Positions 10,940 to 24,376 of a stretch of 64,000 nt of DNA are shown here, in pieces (the stretch's first letter is position 1; every line of letters starts with the position of its first letter). This DNA comes from Reticulitermes speratus (lineage: Eukaryota; Arthropoda; Insecta; Blattodea; Rhinotermitidae). The notes beneath the pieces were generated by a model. That model had not been told where the DNA came from, did not search any database, and saw only the letters and a list, made by a program, of their open reading frames with translations. The DNA lies in NCBI GenBank assembly GCA_021186555.1, contig JAJKFL010000013.1, positions 42,546,644 through 42,610,643 on the forward strand, in the 5' to 3' direction. A program made the translations under genes and the position numbers.

Positions 10940-13900
10940 GTAAGTTGTTTGTGATTTTGTCACGTGTCTCTGTACATGTTCTACGTGTATGTGTGTTTGT
11001 ATTGAGAGATTTTGTCCTCGGGAGTTTTTAAATTAATGCAGCGCCAAGACGCTTGTGGCTAGTGTTGTAAGGGGTGGTATTTGGTGGCTCTGCTAAAGCA
11101 CAGCCTTTCTGCTGTGTACACTGCAACAGAAATTATGTGCCAAAGATGTTCTGATTTCCAAACCAAAAGTGATGTGAGCATACAGGGGGTGATGACATTT
11201 TATAATTTTCTGTGAAACCTGTGGTGGATGAAGCACACTGATAACCAAATGAGCAATTGATGAGAGTAAAAATGTACACACTTGCTCATTGTTTTTTCAT
11301 TATAGTGGGCTGCCCATGTGTCTACCAAACTTACAGGTGGAGGCAGTTGATTGAAACTCCCCTGATTCATTTCTTGTTTTGCAGTGTGTAGTGGACCCTA
11401 CTCTGCTTTCGTACCCAAAATATTACATGTTGACACCCCACTTGTTGTAATATGCGGTTGGCAGAGAGCGTATCACTGCATTGAGTTCTGTATCTTCCTC
11501 GCATTCTTTATTTGTTCCTTGTGGTTATTAAATCCTGCACTCTCACTTGTATAAATGTACAGTTCAGAATGCAGAAAAAAATGGTTGAGTTGGATAGCAG
11601 GTACATAACCATGTCAGTGTTTAGGAACGTAAGTACAGTAATGGGTCAGGTGTCATCAGGAAATCACAGTCTAATTGCAGTACCTAAGAGAAACATGGAG
11701 GTTACGTGGGAAAAAGGTAGTTCTAATGAATGAGGGTTTCAGCCCATGTATCGTATGACAACAACACTTCAGGGTGAGCAACATAGGGTAGTTGAACTTG
11801 CACATAAAGCATAGTACTAAATGTGAAACTGGCCAAGATTGAAGATAACTCAAGTGGCCAAGGTATGGAATAGTGACCATAAATAATAAAGGAATTTGCT
11901 GGTTGTGTAAAAGTGTGGCCAACTGTGACAGGTGACTGACAAGGGTGGTAAACTTGTCATGCTTTGATCTGTGATCCTGGAAAATTTTCATCTTTTGTGT
12001 GATTCTTCGCAGTCTAGGAGAACCACATTCCACATATTCATACAGCAAAACACACTGTTGAACAGCACATGTATTGAATTGTCTCCATTAGGAACAGCAA
12101 CCAGTTTTTACTTAAATGTTGGAGACAGTTCCACTGTTCTGTGAGTAATTTTTGCTGCACTTATTGTTAGTAGCACACACGACATTAACCAGTGCTGTGC
12201 AAGATGCTAGACGTAGCTGGACCATTGTGTGAGCAATTTTATTGCTAGAGACGAACTGAAATATCTTCCCACATCAGACTATGGTGACAGGCTTGCAGGG
12301 GTTGTTATCATACTATAGACATAGTGAAAACACAAACATTTACGGCACCAGGAACATCGAATGTGAAAGATCTGTATGTAGAGAAAAATAAGTTCCTGCT
12401 AATTATTGATTACATCCATGTGTCAGCCTCGTTTGTTTATATTTTTACAGACAAAAAATATTTTCAGAACTGCACTGTTTTTACAGCAGCTAATTGTGAG
12501 GTGCCTATTCGAGAAGACTGAAAATACATGCACTCATACTTAACAGATTACAAGCACCTCTTTACAATAATATGATAAAGTATGAATGGTATTGTGCCAT
12601 TGTAACATTACATGAAGTTTTCAGAAGTGTAAACCAAGCTGCATTCGTGGATGAAGCAAAAACTGCAGAATGAGAATGCTGCAAGCAAGCATTCGTTCTG
12701 TGTTCTTGGTGTCTTAAATGTTTGTGTTTTCATTGTGTTTATAACTAAGACCATCCAAACTCTGCAAGCCTGTTACCATAATCTGATGTGTTACATACTT
12801 CTTTAATTGCCACTAGCAATAAAATTGTTTACATGATGGTGCAGCTATGTCTGTCTTGTGCAGCACTGGTTAATATTGTGTGTTTTGTTAACAGTAATTG
12901 TCGTTAAAATTATGCATACAACAATGGAACTGCATCCAGTATTGAGGGACTGGTTGTTAGTGGATGTGATTCAGTATTGGGACTATTGAACAATGTGTTT
13001 TTATGTATGAATCTTATATGTGGAATGTGGTTCTGCTAGACTGTGATAGAATGTGAGAGAAAATTATGTTGAAAATTTCCCAGGATCACAGTTCAAGTGC
13101 ATGGGCATCTATAAGCTTATTAATGAAATGTTTACTGGGTCACTGAATGGACAAGCTAGCTACTAAAACACTGATAGACATGCAAGATAGTATTGACAGA
13201 ATTCTTTACTACTCCCAAAGACATTTCAAACATAGTGGTGAAGGGATAACTATAATTTATGAATTCTTCCATTGTCGGCGGCAAGTCTGCTTATGATGTA
13301 TTTAAATACCAAGTGAATAATGTGGGAAGTACAAGTGCATATTACAAAGAAGCAGTGGAGTGTCAGCGTGTAATGTTTTGGGCATGAGGTCAGAGTGGGG
13401 TCCACTACAACACTGCAAAACTAGAACCGAAGTGGAGGGTTTCAATTGACCTTTCAACTTGTTAGTGTTGCTGCAGTCACTATCACTGGAATTGAACAAG
13501 CAAGAAAGGAGGCAAATGGCATAATTGTACATAGAGGAAAGTCTTGCCCATGCATGTTACCATATAGCCTCCCTCTGGGGAAAGTGTGGTTTGTGGTATG
13601 TGTAACTGTCTATGACAGGATTGTTATGTCTGCATTTAACATGTGTATAAAAAAGCTTGAGTCTTTGTATGCATTATATTTATCTGACCATATGATGGCT
13701 CTTCACTGGGAAATTTTAAGAAATGTTTGTTGCCTGTTCAGATTTTTTGGTGCAGTTATTTTGTCCATTTTATGACAACCTACCTGGGGTCCACTGGATG
13801 CTGTTCTGGTAAAATTTCAGACACTTGCTGTTCATCTCCACAATGCCACATATTGGCAAGAGATACTGTTTTATGGATGCTACATAATACAGACTTTCAG

Positions 13901-13985
13901 TTCATGGAAAATTGTCATCATACAGTCAGGGCTTACGTGTAAAGGGTATGAGATTTTGTTGTCAGATGCGTTGTACAAGGATGTT
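10940..13985 (+). other. Intron sequence, nothing recognised
   Basis: T/G-rich intron. Short open frames on both strands have no splice context, codon pattern or recognised domain. Confidence 0.55.
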
Positions 13986-14310
13986 GAAAAAATTTGGTAA
14001 CAAATACAGTGATGCCAAGAACTTCATTCTGACTTTTGTGTGCATGGCACGGGTAGCAGATGGTACACATCAGACCTCCATGTCGCAGTTAAACATTTGT
14101 TCCACTGTGGTGCCCAGGCTTGTATCCTGGCATAGCAGAAATTCCATTGCCAAATGTCCATATCCAGGAGGTGACAGCTTGCTTCATGTTGGCATTTGTT
14201 ACAAGTTGCTGTTTGGCGAGATGCTGCTTACGGAGTTCAAGAGACGGATCACAGGGTTCAAGATCTGGATTGGAGAGAAGGTTGTTCATAAACTCCCAGC
14301 CATAGCACAT
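13985..14310 (-). pseudogene. Relic of a Tc1/mariner transposase C-terminus (minus copy)
   Basis: On the minus strand the end of a transposase is readable: NPDLEPCD, then LRKQHLA, TNANMKQAVTSW, then (past a stop) GGLMCTICYPCHAH. The same tail, CLMCTICYPC, appears in the adjacent plus-strand copy, so both derive from one family. Stops and gaps throughout. Confidence 0.45.
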
Positions 14311-14570
14311 AATGATTTACAAACGTTCAGTTAGCAGTATGGGGCCCAGTGATTTCCAGGTGTTTGGACCTGGCTGGCATGTGATTGCTGCAGACACTGA
14401 TGTGAAGTCAAATGTAACTTCTTGGTTACTGATAACCAGTTTCTTCTACACTTGGATGCAAGCTTTGGCCCCAAGGGATAGATGCTTGAGTATCACTGGT
14501 GACTAAGTGGGATGTCTGATGTGTACCATCTGTTACCCATGTGCCATGTATACATCAAAATTGGAATAAG
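14311..14570 (+). pseudogene. Relic of a Tc1/mariner transposase C-terminus (plus copy)
   Basis: The plus strand reads MGPSDFQVFGPGWHVIAAD, then TDVKSNVTSW, LAPRDRCLSITGD and CLMCTICYPC. This matches the end of mariner-type proteins (third Asp region PCDFHVFGPLKKHL and the GDYVE tail). It is placed back to back with the minus copy. Confidence 0.5.
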
Positions 14571-17392
14571 GTTTTCAGCATCAGAGAGTTTGTTACCTTA
14601 TTTTTTGAAACTCCATTGTGTTAATCAGAAATGATAATCACTTCATGGGGTCTCAATTTTCACATGCCCATAAAGGTTATGCAAGCAGAATGTGTGTACT
14701 GAAAGTATTCCACCACTCACTGCAAAATACCATGGACTGAAAATGATTGACACAGTTAGTATGAGAAGCACTAAATTAGGTAATGCTTGAAATGGTCAAC
14801 GTCTCTAATGAATGTAGAATGTTTGTGTGAAAACATTTATGCCTTTAATCGCTCATTATGAATCACTTGAAAATATTGCTGCACATGAACAATCTGCAAG
14901 GTCTGGTAACCCGATCAGATCTAAAAACTGGCAGTTCGTTATGATGTCGATTTAAAATTACGCAAGAGTGGCGAACTCAACTCATGTGGGCCTGGTGTCA
15001 GAATGTCCAATGCAGCTTCAGATCTCATGTGGCTTGGTACAGTTTTCTCTTCCTCCCACACAGAAGCTTATTCTATGGAAGTTGGTTCTCAGTGTCTCCC
15101 ATTTTATCATGGCCATCCATGGTATTGTGGGTATGGTTCATTGTCCATTGATTCATCACACTGCTGGTCTCAGTCTCTTATCAGCCATTGAACCTTCCTT
15201 GCAAGGTATCCATCAACCTATGGTCATTGTGGAGCCAGGGAGTTCTTGATTGCAACAAAGGCTTACCCACTTCGGATGAGGAGTTTATTTTGTTTTCATG
15301 GGCAGCAGTCCTTTGCTATTTGCAGAATTAGTTTTGGGACTGATTTTAGTTGGGCACCAGATTGGGAACTATGTCTCTAGTCTGTGAACAGATTGTTGGC
15401 GTTCCCTTAATATTTTGTGCAATTCAGTTAAGAGCTTCATGGAGAGCAGATGTCATTCTTCTGACTTCACTGGTGCTTTGTTTGTACCTTGATCATTAAT
15501 CTTTTTATCCATGCTGTTGCATCAGAGTTTGATTTCCAATGTATGTGTCTGGCATATGAGTAGAGGTGCTTGTGAATATGTAATGGAAGTAGTATATGTG
15601 GTGTTGGAGACACGGTGCATGCAATTTGTCAGCTAGTTTTATAGTGGTTACACTGTAAACATAACACTACAAACCTCCTATTTACAGTCCACCAGGTAAA
15701 GTTTTTGTTCAACAGTATAGTAGATCTTCCAGCAGGCATGAAGTTCAGCAAGCTCTTGTATGTGCTTCTTATCAACTTGCACACCAGTAACATATTTGGA
15801 GCTCCAACAGTACCTGCCTGAGGCATGTAACTCTTCAGATGCTGTATGTCATGGAGCTTAGGAAAATATTTTATTGGCTTGTGGAGCTGTGGTAGCCCAT
15901 GTGAGTACTATTTTTGTCTGCAGCCTCAGTCAATCTGTGGACATTTTGTTTATTAGTCATGTGGGTCAGATGTTTGGTGCACATACAAAGTGTATTTTGT
16001 TATACAAATAGTTTTGTTTTATTTTGAAAAATATAACCAAGTTTTTTTTACACGGCAGTGCTATGTGAAGTGGCATTCAGAATATTGGAAGAATTTGGAA
16101 CCACTGGTTCAGTGCCGGTCAAAAAGCAAAGTAAAAGCTGTGCTTTTCTTGGGTGAGGCAGGATTTACAAGTAGGAACATGAACCATCAGAAGAACTTTG
16201 TTAAAGCTACCCCCTTGCAGTGCATGTAGTTCCTTCACATGACCAAGGTGGGAGGTCAGTGACCTCTGAAGGTAGGGGACATGAGAAAGCCACCGGTTTC
16301 TGTGGTGTCATGCGCTTTGGCTTGCCACAAAAATTAGATTTTCTCTTTTGAGTCTTAACTGCATCGTTTGTTCCACATGTTTTTCCATTACATATGCAGA
16401 TCTGAACTTATGCAGTACAATTTGTTCCATCGCTATGAGAGCTGTTTTTTGGGAAGTGAATTCATTGATTAATTGAACTGCACGCCATTGTTTGTATGTT
16501 TATGGAACACTGACTACCAATACAGCATTTGTAACTATGTGGTACTTGCAAGTTGATATAGTGTTTAGTTTGTTAATGCCATCGAGTTTCTTTGGTAGCT
16601 CTTCATAATTCTGTATGGAAGCTACAGGTTGCTCAGCACATTTATCTCCCTCTTCTGTCCAAGCAGTTGCAGTTTTTAGCATGTGTCAGGCATTTGTCTA
16701 CTGTTCAAAGAGACATTTACGCTTTTTGTTTTCCTATGCAGTACATACAAGGTGCAATATACTGTGTTGACTGCTTTGGCAGGACTGAAAGGCATTGGAT
16801 GAGCAGCATGTGTGATTGTTACTTGTTGAGCTTTCATTGGTTTTGCTAGAAATGGTGTTCTTGAAGTGAAATGCTTAGGTATTTGTTCGTGATCTTTCAG
16901 CCAATCTGTCTTGGAGTAAAATGGTGTTTTCTGCATTGGCTTTGTATTTTTGAGAAGGAACGAATCAAACTTTTGACTTAAAGGTATACAGTTGCTTTGA
17001 ATGGTGGGCAGATAGGGGTAAAAACCTGATGACGTGAAGAATTATTTTAGCGAATACCCCCTCTTCCCCCAGCCCAGAAAATAGTTGTACAATTACATGA
17101 AGTGGAGTTGTGGGCTGGCCCACTTCCTCTTATATACTGTAGGACTAATTGCGGATTTACTGTAGGGCTACTGCTGTGGTACCGTACTTGAGTGTGCACT
17201 GAGAATTTGCTCAGTCATGTTATTCTCTTTGTTGAAATGCCATGTGTACATTATACATTGAAAACAACTGTTTGTTGTGGTTTTATGAGAACAGAATTTC
17301 AGAATGTTAATTTTATATGGTAGAACTATTTGTAGAATTGTTAAATAAATGAGAAGGGATGTTTGTAGTGCTGGACATATATATACATACGT

Positions 17393-17429
<37 letters not shown>

Positions 17430-18975
17430 AACCTTTATTAGTAGACAAATTATGGGAACATTAATGGAAGTGAAATTGAAGTCATGACCATTCTCCTTAA
17501 AAAAATTCTTCAGGTGCCTTGCAGAGGAGGCTGGGGTTTCAGAATTGTCAGCCAGGACTGCCACAGAACACCTGTGAGTCAGTAGTGTTAAATGAACTCA
17601 CTTCATCTGCCAACGGAATTTTTGTAATTGGATCCTATGCCAGTCTTCATAATAGTGAAATCATCCCCCATCTGCTTTTTGCCAGGTCTCGTTTTCAGTT
17701 TATTTTGCATTAAATTCACAGAACAGCAGATGTGGGAGCTCCCAACAATCTCGGGCACAAGTAAGGTACCACTGCGTGATTCTGTAAGTTCTGTATGGTG
17801 CCTAAATACAAATTCAATAATCGGACTTCTCAGCCTCCAAGGAGGCGAGTGTTAAATTGTGTGGACTGGACATACAGTGCCCCATTTTTCAAGTGCCTGA
17901 CAAGAAGTAGATCAGAAAGGGGGGTTTCTCCAGCTGTCTTGCTGTGGGACTTATTTGTAGGGAACTTCAAAGGCAAAAATTACAGATAAAACCGTCACTC
18001 TATTTAAAAACAGGGCTAATATAATGGAAAGCTCACACCATTTCTGCAAGAACAGCTCAAGTGTGTGAGTATACATGGTATATAAAGGTACTAGGATTGC
18101 TTCTTGTACAGCAGAGATAATTGTCATTTGCTGTAATCTCGGTACTGTTTGTAATGTTTAAGGCAGTAGGTTTCTGCTTCTACTAGCAGCCACATCTTTG
18201 GTGGCCCAACTTCATGGAGTGCCCAAGACCTTCAGTCTGAGAAGTTCTGTTGTAGGGTACTTCAAAATGTTATTGTTTAAATAATAATCTTTATATACAA
18301 GGACACATTGTTGTGAATTGGGAGTGAGCGTTTTTTCTTTCGGTAATTTTGTTGAAGCTGCTGAGGAATGGAGGCCAGTGGTGTAGGTGTTGAGAACTTT
18401 GTTGCTTATGAGAACAGTACTCTTTTGTCCCTCAACCCTGGTAGTAGTATCTTTTTTGTTACATTCTATCAGTGATGATTTTTGAGACCATGTAAATTTA
18501 TTCTGTGATGTACTGCCCAAAAAGTCCCAATTTTTGTGCTTAGCAGTGTTCCTGAAATGTAGCCACTTGATGTAGGGGTGTAATACGTGGAATTATAAAG
18601 TGGAATTTCTTGTTATTGTATTTAAGTTGGGTTGTTTACTAGTGCTTTGTTTCCAGACAAACAGGTGACTGAGGTCAGATAGTAGCACATGGCAGTGCAA
18701 GAGGTTTTGTCATCCCCAGGGCCCTATATGTTGCATGTAGCTATGTTTTGGGAAATCTGTGGACTTAGACTGTATTCACTTCTGTAGTATGAAATACTGC
18801 AAACTGTAGGTATACTGCTAAATGTGGCTGGGCTGGGAGAAAGTCACCAGCAGCACATTTGTTTGTAATGCAACTGCTGGGAAATTTCTGGATGACGAGA
18901 TGAATAATGTGTGATTTGGAAAGGTTTAATTCTAGGTTATGAAAGGAGATGAGAGTAGTGCGTAAATTTTAGAGG
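14571..18975 (+). other. Intron sequence, one possible relic
   Basis: T/G-rich intron. Around 16070-16200 the plus strand reads EEFGTTGSVPVKKQSK and AVLFLGEAGF in different frames, reminiscent of a Tc1/mariner-like protein, but too weak to call. The rest shows nothing recognisable except a (CA)n(TA)n tract. Confidence 0.4.
17393..17430. repeat. (CA)n/(TA)n microsatellite
   Basis: An uninterrupted CA run followed by a TA run in the intron. Confidence 0.9.
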
Positions 18976-18979
18976 AATT

Positions 18980-19880
18980 AAATGAATTGTCCAGCGTTCT
19001 AAAATGTGATGTAATCACAAGTGCTGAACGTAGAGGTGGGAAAGATTTGGAATGAAGAGCAATATGGATAAGTGAAGAGACTTAGTTTTTGCAGTTAAAA
19101 ATTGGAAAAAGATGTGGAAATTTTCGAAGATTAGTTTGGCTTTTATTGAAAAGGCATATAATGAGTGTAATATAACGATAAAGATTTGAAAATGTCGGGG
19201 GTTAGTTTTTGTCAGCGTTTGATGAAGAAAATAATATTTATGGCATGTCTTACGTGGCAAAAGGAATGATGGGTGGTTTGAAAATTGTAAGAGACATTAG
19301 ACAGAGAAGTGATATCACACAAGTTAACATTAATGGATGAAATAAGAAAAATAACAGTAGGACAGTGGCAAGTTAAATGCGTGGTTGTACAAATTAGAAG
19401 ATTTGGGAGGTGGGAAGCATTAAATGTAATAACAAACTAAAGGAAGTTGAAAGATTGAAGTACTTAGGAAATAAAATAATCACAAAACAAAGGAGTATAA
19501 GAGGAAACGATTGAATGGATAAAAGCAGGAATATTTTGCCAGTTGGCCAGGAATGCACTTAAGTGTTGGTAAATGTATAAGGAGAGAAATGTTTGTTTAA
19601 ATATTACTGTATACCCATATTGCCATGTGGAGCAGAAACATTGTCATGGCAGGGTTGACATTCATGGAAAGGCCTTGAAAAATAAATTGTAAAACAACTG
19701 AATGAGATGGTGTGAACACATTTTTAGACTGAAAGATTATACAATCCTAAAGAAGGCGTGAAATTTGGTACTAAAAGGATATACCCAAGAAGACGACCAG
19801 TTGAGGTGAGAACAGGTTCAGAAGAATGTGCGAAGAATTAACGAGCAATTGCAGTGGGGAGAGAGAGAGATTTTGGAGAT
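18980..19880 (+). pseudogene. Old LINE (non-LTR) reverse-transcriptase relic, C-terminal part
   Basis: Read with frame changes, the plus strand gives LKEVERLKYLGNKI (19435-19480), matching the VKEFKYLG block at the end of LINE reverse transcriptases. An alanine/cysteine YCHVEQKHC block near 19615 stands where the family has YGAETWTL. A degenerate C-terminal RWCEHIFRLKD and EDDQLR..QVQKNVRRINEQ follows at 19700-19850, where the family has RWFGHVMRM and RPRGRPRTRW. Many stops. The region is more A-rich than its surroundings, as expected for LINE sense strand. Confidence 0.5.
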
Positions 19881-20274
19881 GTTGGGTTGCACAGTGATCT
19901 TTTTCAGAGGAAGCATTTGAGGAGGAAGATGGAGTGTATCAGTGCTAGACTCCAAGCTCATGGTGTTGTTTTCTTTTCATACAATTTGTGTTTTTTCAGT
20001 AGAAATAGAAACGTATTTTATAGTTCTTCTTTAATGTTCTTATGGTTTCTGCTGTAACAACAAATGGTTGTATTGATATCCATCCTTACATTGTTTTGTA
20101 GAGCATTTGTGGTGAGGAAAGTGTTCAGTATCAACCTCATTGTGCATAGTCAAATATGTCATGGTCTAGAATTTTATTATATAAACTGTTTTGTGTAAGA
20201 GGAGATGAACAACTGAAATGCAGAAATTTGTAAACAAAACCATGTACTTCAGATTTTAACATATATGTAATTAA

Positions 20275-20434
20275 CCCTTTGGAGCCGGAATGAAGTGCCC
20301 AGTGTACTCTGCAGAAGACCTGAAATTTAAATGGTCACCCATTAATTTGCATGTGGCCAATGGCTTTAGTGGATGTTCGGTTTCCTCAGCATCACTCTAC
20401 ACATCAACTATGATCAACTTTCGGTGCCAAGGGG
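20275..20434. mobile_element. piggyBac-like MITE, 160 bp
   Basis: TTAA at 20271-20274 and 20435-20438. The left end CCCTTTGGAGCCGGAATGAA aligns with the left end of the piggyBac at 5764 (CCTTTTAACGCCGGATTTAA), and both continue to TGCCC. The right end reads CCCCTTGGCACCGAAAG on the other strand. No coding content; probably a non-autonomous relative. Confidence 0.75.
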
Positions 20435-20438
20435 TTAA

Positions 20439-21850
20439 TAAGGTTTTGCGCATGCAATCTTCATCACTTGTTTGAGCTTTTGTCTTTGAGTGTCAGTTCT
20501 GTCGTGTTCTGCCACGCAAAGTGGCGTGATGTCAGTTCATGTTGAGTTTGTCTTGTGTTTGTGTTGGCATGTCCATTGTGACGTAGGTGTGTGAAATGAA
20601 AACTAGTCAGTCAAATTTTTTAATTCTTTGTATATTTTGTGTCCTTGAAATTTTTGTTCTCTGTTAAATCCTCGTGCTTGCCTGGTACATCCGTCATAAA
20701 CCTCATCTGATGTTGACATGTACCAAGCAGTTGTGTCTAACAGTTAATTCTTTGATTTGGGACTGAGCATGTAAAATTGTACGAGGAAGTTTATTTAGCA
20801 ATTCGTTGCATAGTTCTCACATTTATTTAGACACGTTCCGTTAATGTCCCTTATTATGAATTTTTTTACGGGGACAGTGAAAGATTATCTTCATTGTGGA
20901 GCAGATAATATATGTACTTGCATGTTAATGAACGTGATTATTTCATGCCAGCCATTTAAAATAAAAAGTATTAGCATGATTCATATCCTCTTCCAATATT
21001 AATACATGTTTACATGCTGCTTATGAGTTCTAGGAAGGATTAATTTGCAAGTTCTGGCATGCCTAAGATTCCAAGCACTGGCAAGAAATAATCATTAGTT
21101 TGCATTTAATTTGCAGGGTGTTTCAGGTGTCCCATAATATTTACTGCACGTTGCATTTGGTTCTTTACTCTTAATGCTGCAGGACATACTCTTTTCAGTA
21201 AAGTTCTTAAATCCCTTTATTTTGCATGGTATACTGGAAACAAGAAATCTTTCTAGGAGAATTTTTTTTGTAGAATTAGGAGGTTTTGCTACTTTCAGTT
21301 GTTATACTGTATTTTTAGGGTGAAGTTTTTAATTACTCCTTTATTTCCCATGATGTGGCATTGAAACTTCCATTATATGTTTGGAATGCTACATGCATTG
21401 GTTTGGGGATACTGCTTGTATTTGTATATCAAAATTACATGAATGTAGAAACCTGTACTTGGAAGTTTCATTGCATTAGACCATTTTGGAAAGGTAAGTA
21501 CTATTGAATTTGACTGGTGTTATTGTCACCTTCTCTTGTTCTGTGAAGTTGGTGTAGAGTGAATTGTGGTGGTAGAATGCACTTCGTTAACTGTGTTTTA
21601 GTATGATTCTTTTAATAGTTTTATTTTAAGCATATATTATGGAAGTCTTTAGTCCGTGACATTGATGTACATTGAGAGAAACAAGTTTTATACACGTAGC
21701 TAGTGTTTATTTTCTGGCCTGGAAATTTTATTTTACTTTTCTCTTTTCCCGGCATGCCTTTTTGTTTTACATTCAGACGATTTCCGAAACAAAGTTTTTG
21801 ATTGGATTTCGTGGCTGTTAAAATTGGGTGTTTGTTGTGTGTTTTTATAG
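20439..21850 (+). other. Intron sequence, nothing recognised
   Basis: T/G-rich; no element seen. Confidence 0.55.
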
Positions 21851-21999
21851 ATTATGATTACGACTATTACGGGTATGGGGATTATCGAGGTGGCTACAGT
21901 GATCCATATTACGATGACTATTATCGTTACGAGGATTACTATTTCGATTATCCGCCGCCTCCACCACCTGCCAGAGGGAGGGGCAGGCAGCCTCAGCCG
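21851..21999 (+). CDS. Syp: Syp exon: Tyr/Asp/Gly-rich low-complexity segment
   Basis: Bounded by AG at 21849-21850 and GTGGGT at 22000. Entering in phase 1 with the G left by the previous exon, it reads DYDYDYYGYGDYRGGYSDPYYDDYY, then YEDYYFDYPPPPPPARGRGR. Vertebrate SYNCRIP has the same kind of tract (DYYGYDYHNYRGGYEDPYYG), so this is the conserved low-complexity region before the RGG box. The 149 nt restore phase 0. The tyrosines and arginines are the sort used for RNA contacts and condensate formation in this family (known for the family, not shown here). Confidence 0.92.
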
Positions 22000-24223
22000 G
22001 TGGGTCGCTCGACTTTATTAAACGTTCCAAGTCGTCTTTTTCGTTCATTCGTACATTTGCTTGTTTGACTGTGGCACGGCGTTCAGAAGCCCAACTTGCC
22101 CGAGTTCAAGACCTTGTTCATGAACTAGATGACAATTTTGACCATATACAGCTGTGTTATTCTGTCCAGTGGAACATGGCCATGCAAAGATTGTGGACAG
22201 TAATGCTTGATTTTCTGGAATGGGAAGATCAGGCATCTGTGCGTGCTTCTGCATTATAACATATCTTTGATTATTTGCTGGGGATAATGGTATGGTTAAG
22301 TAACTTTACATAATAAGGAATTACAGCAAGTCAATTTTTAATTTGGCTGATCTGTTCTTTTGCATGGTCACCTAGATAGACATGGCCAACGTCCATTTAT
22401 GGATACTAACATGTTACGTTTGTTAACAAAATAGTCCTTTCTACAGAGCGCATTGCCACTTTCAAATAGCGTATCATATCTGAGCCATTCGTATAGGCAT
22501 CTCAAAATTTTCTGTCCAGATAATTAGCCGGGAAAAGGTAATTTGACTCTAAAATGTCTTAAAAATTACTAGGATATATACTAGTGTCATGTGTGTGTGC
22601 CTGCATTGGCTCAGATATGATAATGTCTTGTCATTTTTTTTTTTGCTGTCTAGTTGCAGGGTTATCCAAAAAAATGGGGGAGGGAACCGAGACATCAGCT
22701 GAGCACAACAGTCTTGTATCACATCAGCGACTAACTTTTCCTCACTGTTTGGAAATAAACCTATTTCTACACTACGTAAAGATGCCCTACATACTACAAA
22801 CAGCACTTCGAAGCTATTATTGGAGTTGTAATGTGGGGACAGGAGTGTTAACATCCTAGCAGTGAACTAATTTGCACTTCATGCTTTGGATGGAATGTGT
22901 TAAATTGTTTTGAGCGGTGGCACTTTGGTTGATGAAATTTCATTGCATTTCCACAGTAAGAAATGTGGAACTTTTTACAGGGACTTATTTGGTGTTTGAA
23001 CTTCTTTATTCACTCTTAGTTTGTTCTGAGGAAAGGTTAGACCAGTCAGAGTTACATCATGAAAACTGTATTTCAATAGCATTTGAAGGCTGCTCTCCTA
23101 CAGACATTTCTCTTGCTTCAGGCTTTAGTTTCTGTGCTTCCTGCTTTTTTGTGGCCGCTTATTAGAAGCTTACTGCTTTTAGCTGGGCGCAAGTAGATGC
23201 TTTGGCTTCCTCACCCAACAATCCCAACCATATGCAAATTGCTCGTTTTGGATAACCCTGCTCTGTGCTCTTAAATAAGAACATTCTAAGAGTTTTTGTC
23301 CAAATGCCAGCAACACTTACCATGTCAGTATATGCTGAGAAGTTTGGGTTTGAAGTATGGGTTTAATATTTATTGCACATATTTGAAGTGTAGTTACAAG
23401 GCTTAAGTACAGAGATTTAATTTTGTTCTTGGTATGTGTTGGTAGTATTTGTTGGTCAAGGACAAGTGTTGGTTTTTGTTCCTCAAATTTCATCATTGAT
23501 GTAGTTCTTGTTTTCAGTTTGTTAGCAGTTGGCATTCAACTGCTGTTTGTCAAGCAGTTATAAGTAGCTGGTTACTGCAATATAATATTTATATTGATGA
23601 AGATGTTAGGAGAAAACATGTTTTTTATTCACATCGTGTGTTAACTCTTGGGCACTTAGGATCCAGAAGAAGTTGGGTTCATGGAAGCAAGCTCCCCAAA
23701 CTACAGCATGAGCGGTGGGATTCAGGTTTGTGCTTGTAATTCCCGCCTACTCAAAGCTTTCCACTTCATAGATGGCATGTTCTTGAATCCTAATCATTTC
23801 AGTTTGTCTTGTGGTCTTGTTTTTAGGAATAGAAAATGTGCTTTTTCAAGGCCGTTTTGTTTTGAAATGTTTAAGATCAAACAAGAACGTAAGATGCAGA
23901 TTATGTTTAATTGGATTCCAGGAATGTGCAATAATGAACTGGGGAGTTCATAATTTTCATATTGTGTTGTATACTTTTATAATCCATTTCAGTATGTAAA
24001 AAAATTACAATGGGCTGTGTTTATGGCAGGTTGGGGTGGATTGAAATAAGTAATTTCTAAGGAGTTCATTCTCTGAAATAGCAGTTGACCTGTTTACTGC
24101 AGCTGTTATTTGTATGTGATTGTGGTCAGCCCTGTTGATAGGAGTTGGCATTTATGTATATTGCTATGAAAAAGTATGGGTGGGCTGTGTTTTCTAATGA
24201 TGTGCGGTATGTTGTTTGGTCAG
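22000..24223 (+). other. Intron sequence, nothing recognised
   Basis: An open plus-strand frame at 22065-22259 has no acceptor/donor context or family resemblance and is taken as chance. A short poly(T) run lies near 22636. Confidence 0.55.
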
Positions 24224-24376
24224 GCTGGTCGTGGGCGTGGAGTGGTGGCGCGTGGCCGGGCAGGTGGGCCCCCAGCCCGTGGGGGAGCCAGGGGGGCACG
24301 CACCGCAGCCTCCGTGGCCCGTGGGGGGGTCGAGCACCCGCGCGTGGGGGGGCCCGCGCCAAGGGAAGTTTACCAG
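24224..24376 (+). CDS. Syp: Syp exon: Arg/Gly/Ala/Pro-rich (RGG-type) region, apparent frameshift
   Basis: Bounded by AG at 24222-24223 and GTGAGG at 24377. In phase 0 it begins AGRGRGVVARGRAGGPPARGG, an RGG-type region where the family has one. The donor must leave phase 1 to join the GKRKFDGG of the last exon, but the 153-nt exon leaves phase 0. The conserved-looking end ARGGARAKGSLPG is in the +1 frame, so one base is missing. The best place is the seven-G run at 24323-24329, where one more G would join the frames. The exon is very GC-rich with several G runs, which favours a sequencing error. Part of the middle (ARTAASV) looks poorly conserved and may hide another indel. Confidence 0.8.

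Noticed and set aside
16020-16230. Fragments reading EEFGTTGSV and FLGEAGF
   Set aside because: Suggestive of a Tc1/mariner relic but in different frames and too short to support.
22065-22259. 65-codon plus-strand frame in the intron after the Tyr-rich exon
   Set aside because: No splice sites in phase, no family resemblance and stop on both sides; fits chance.
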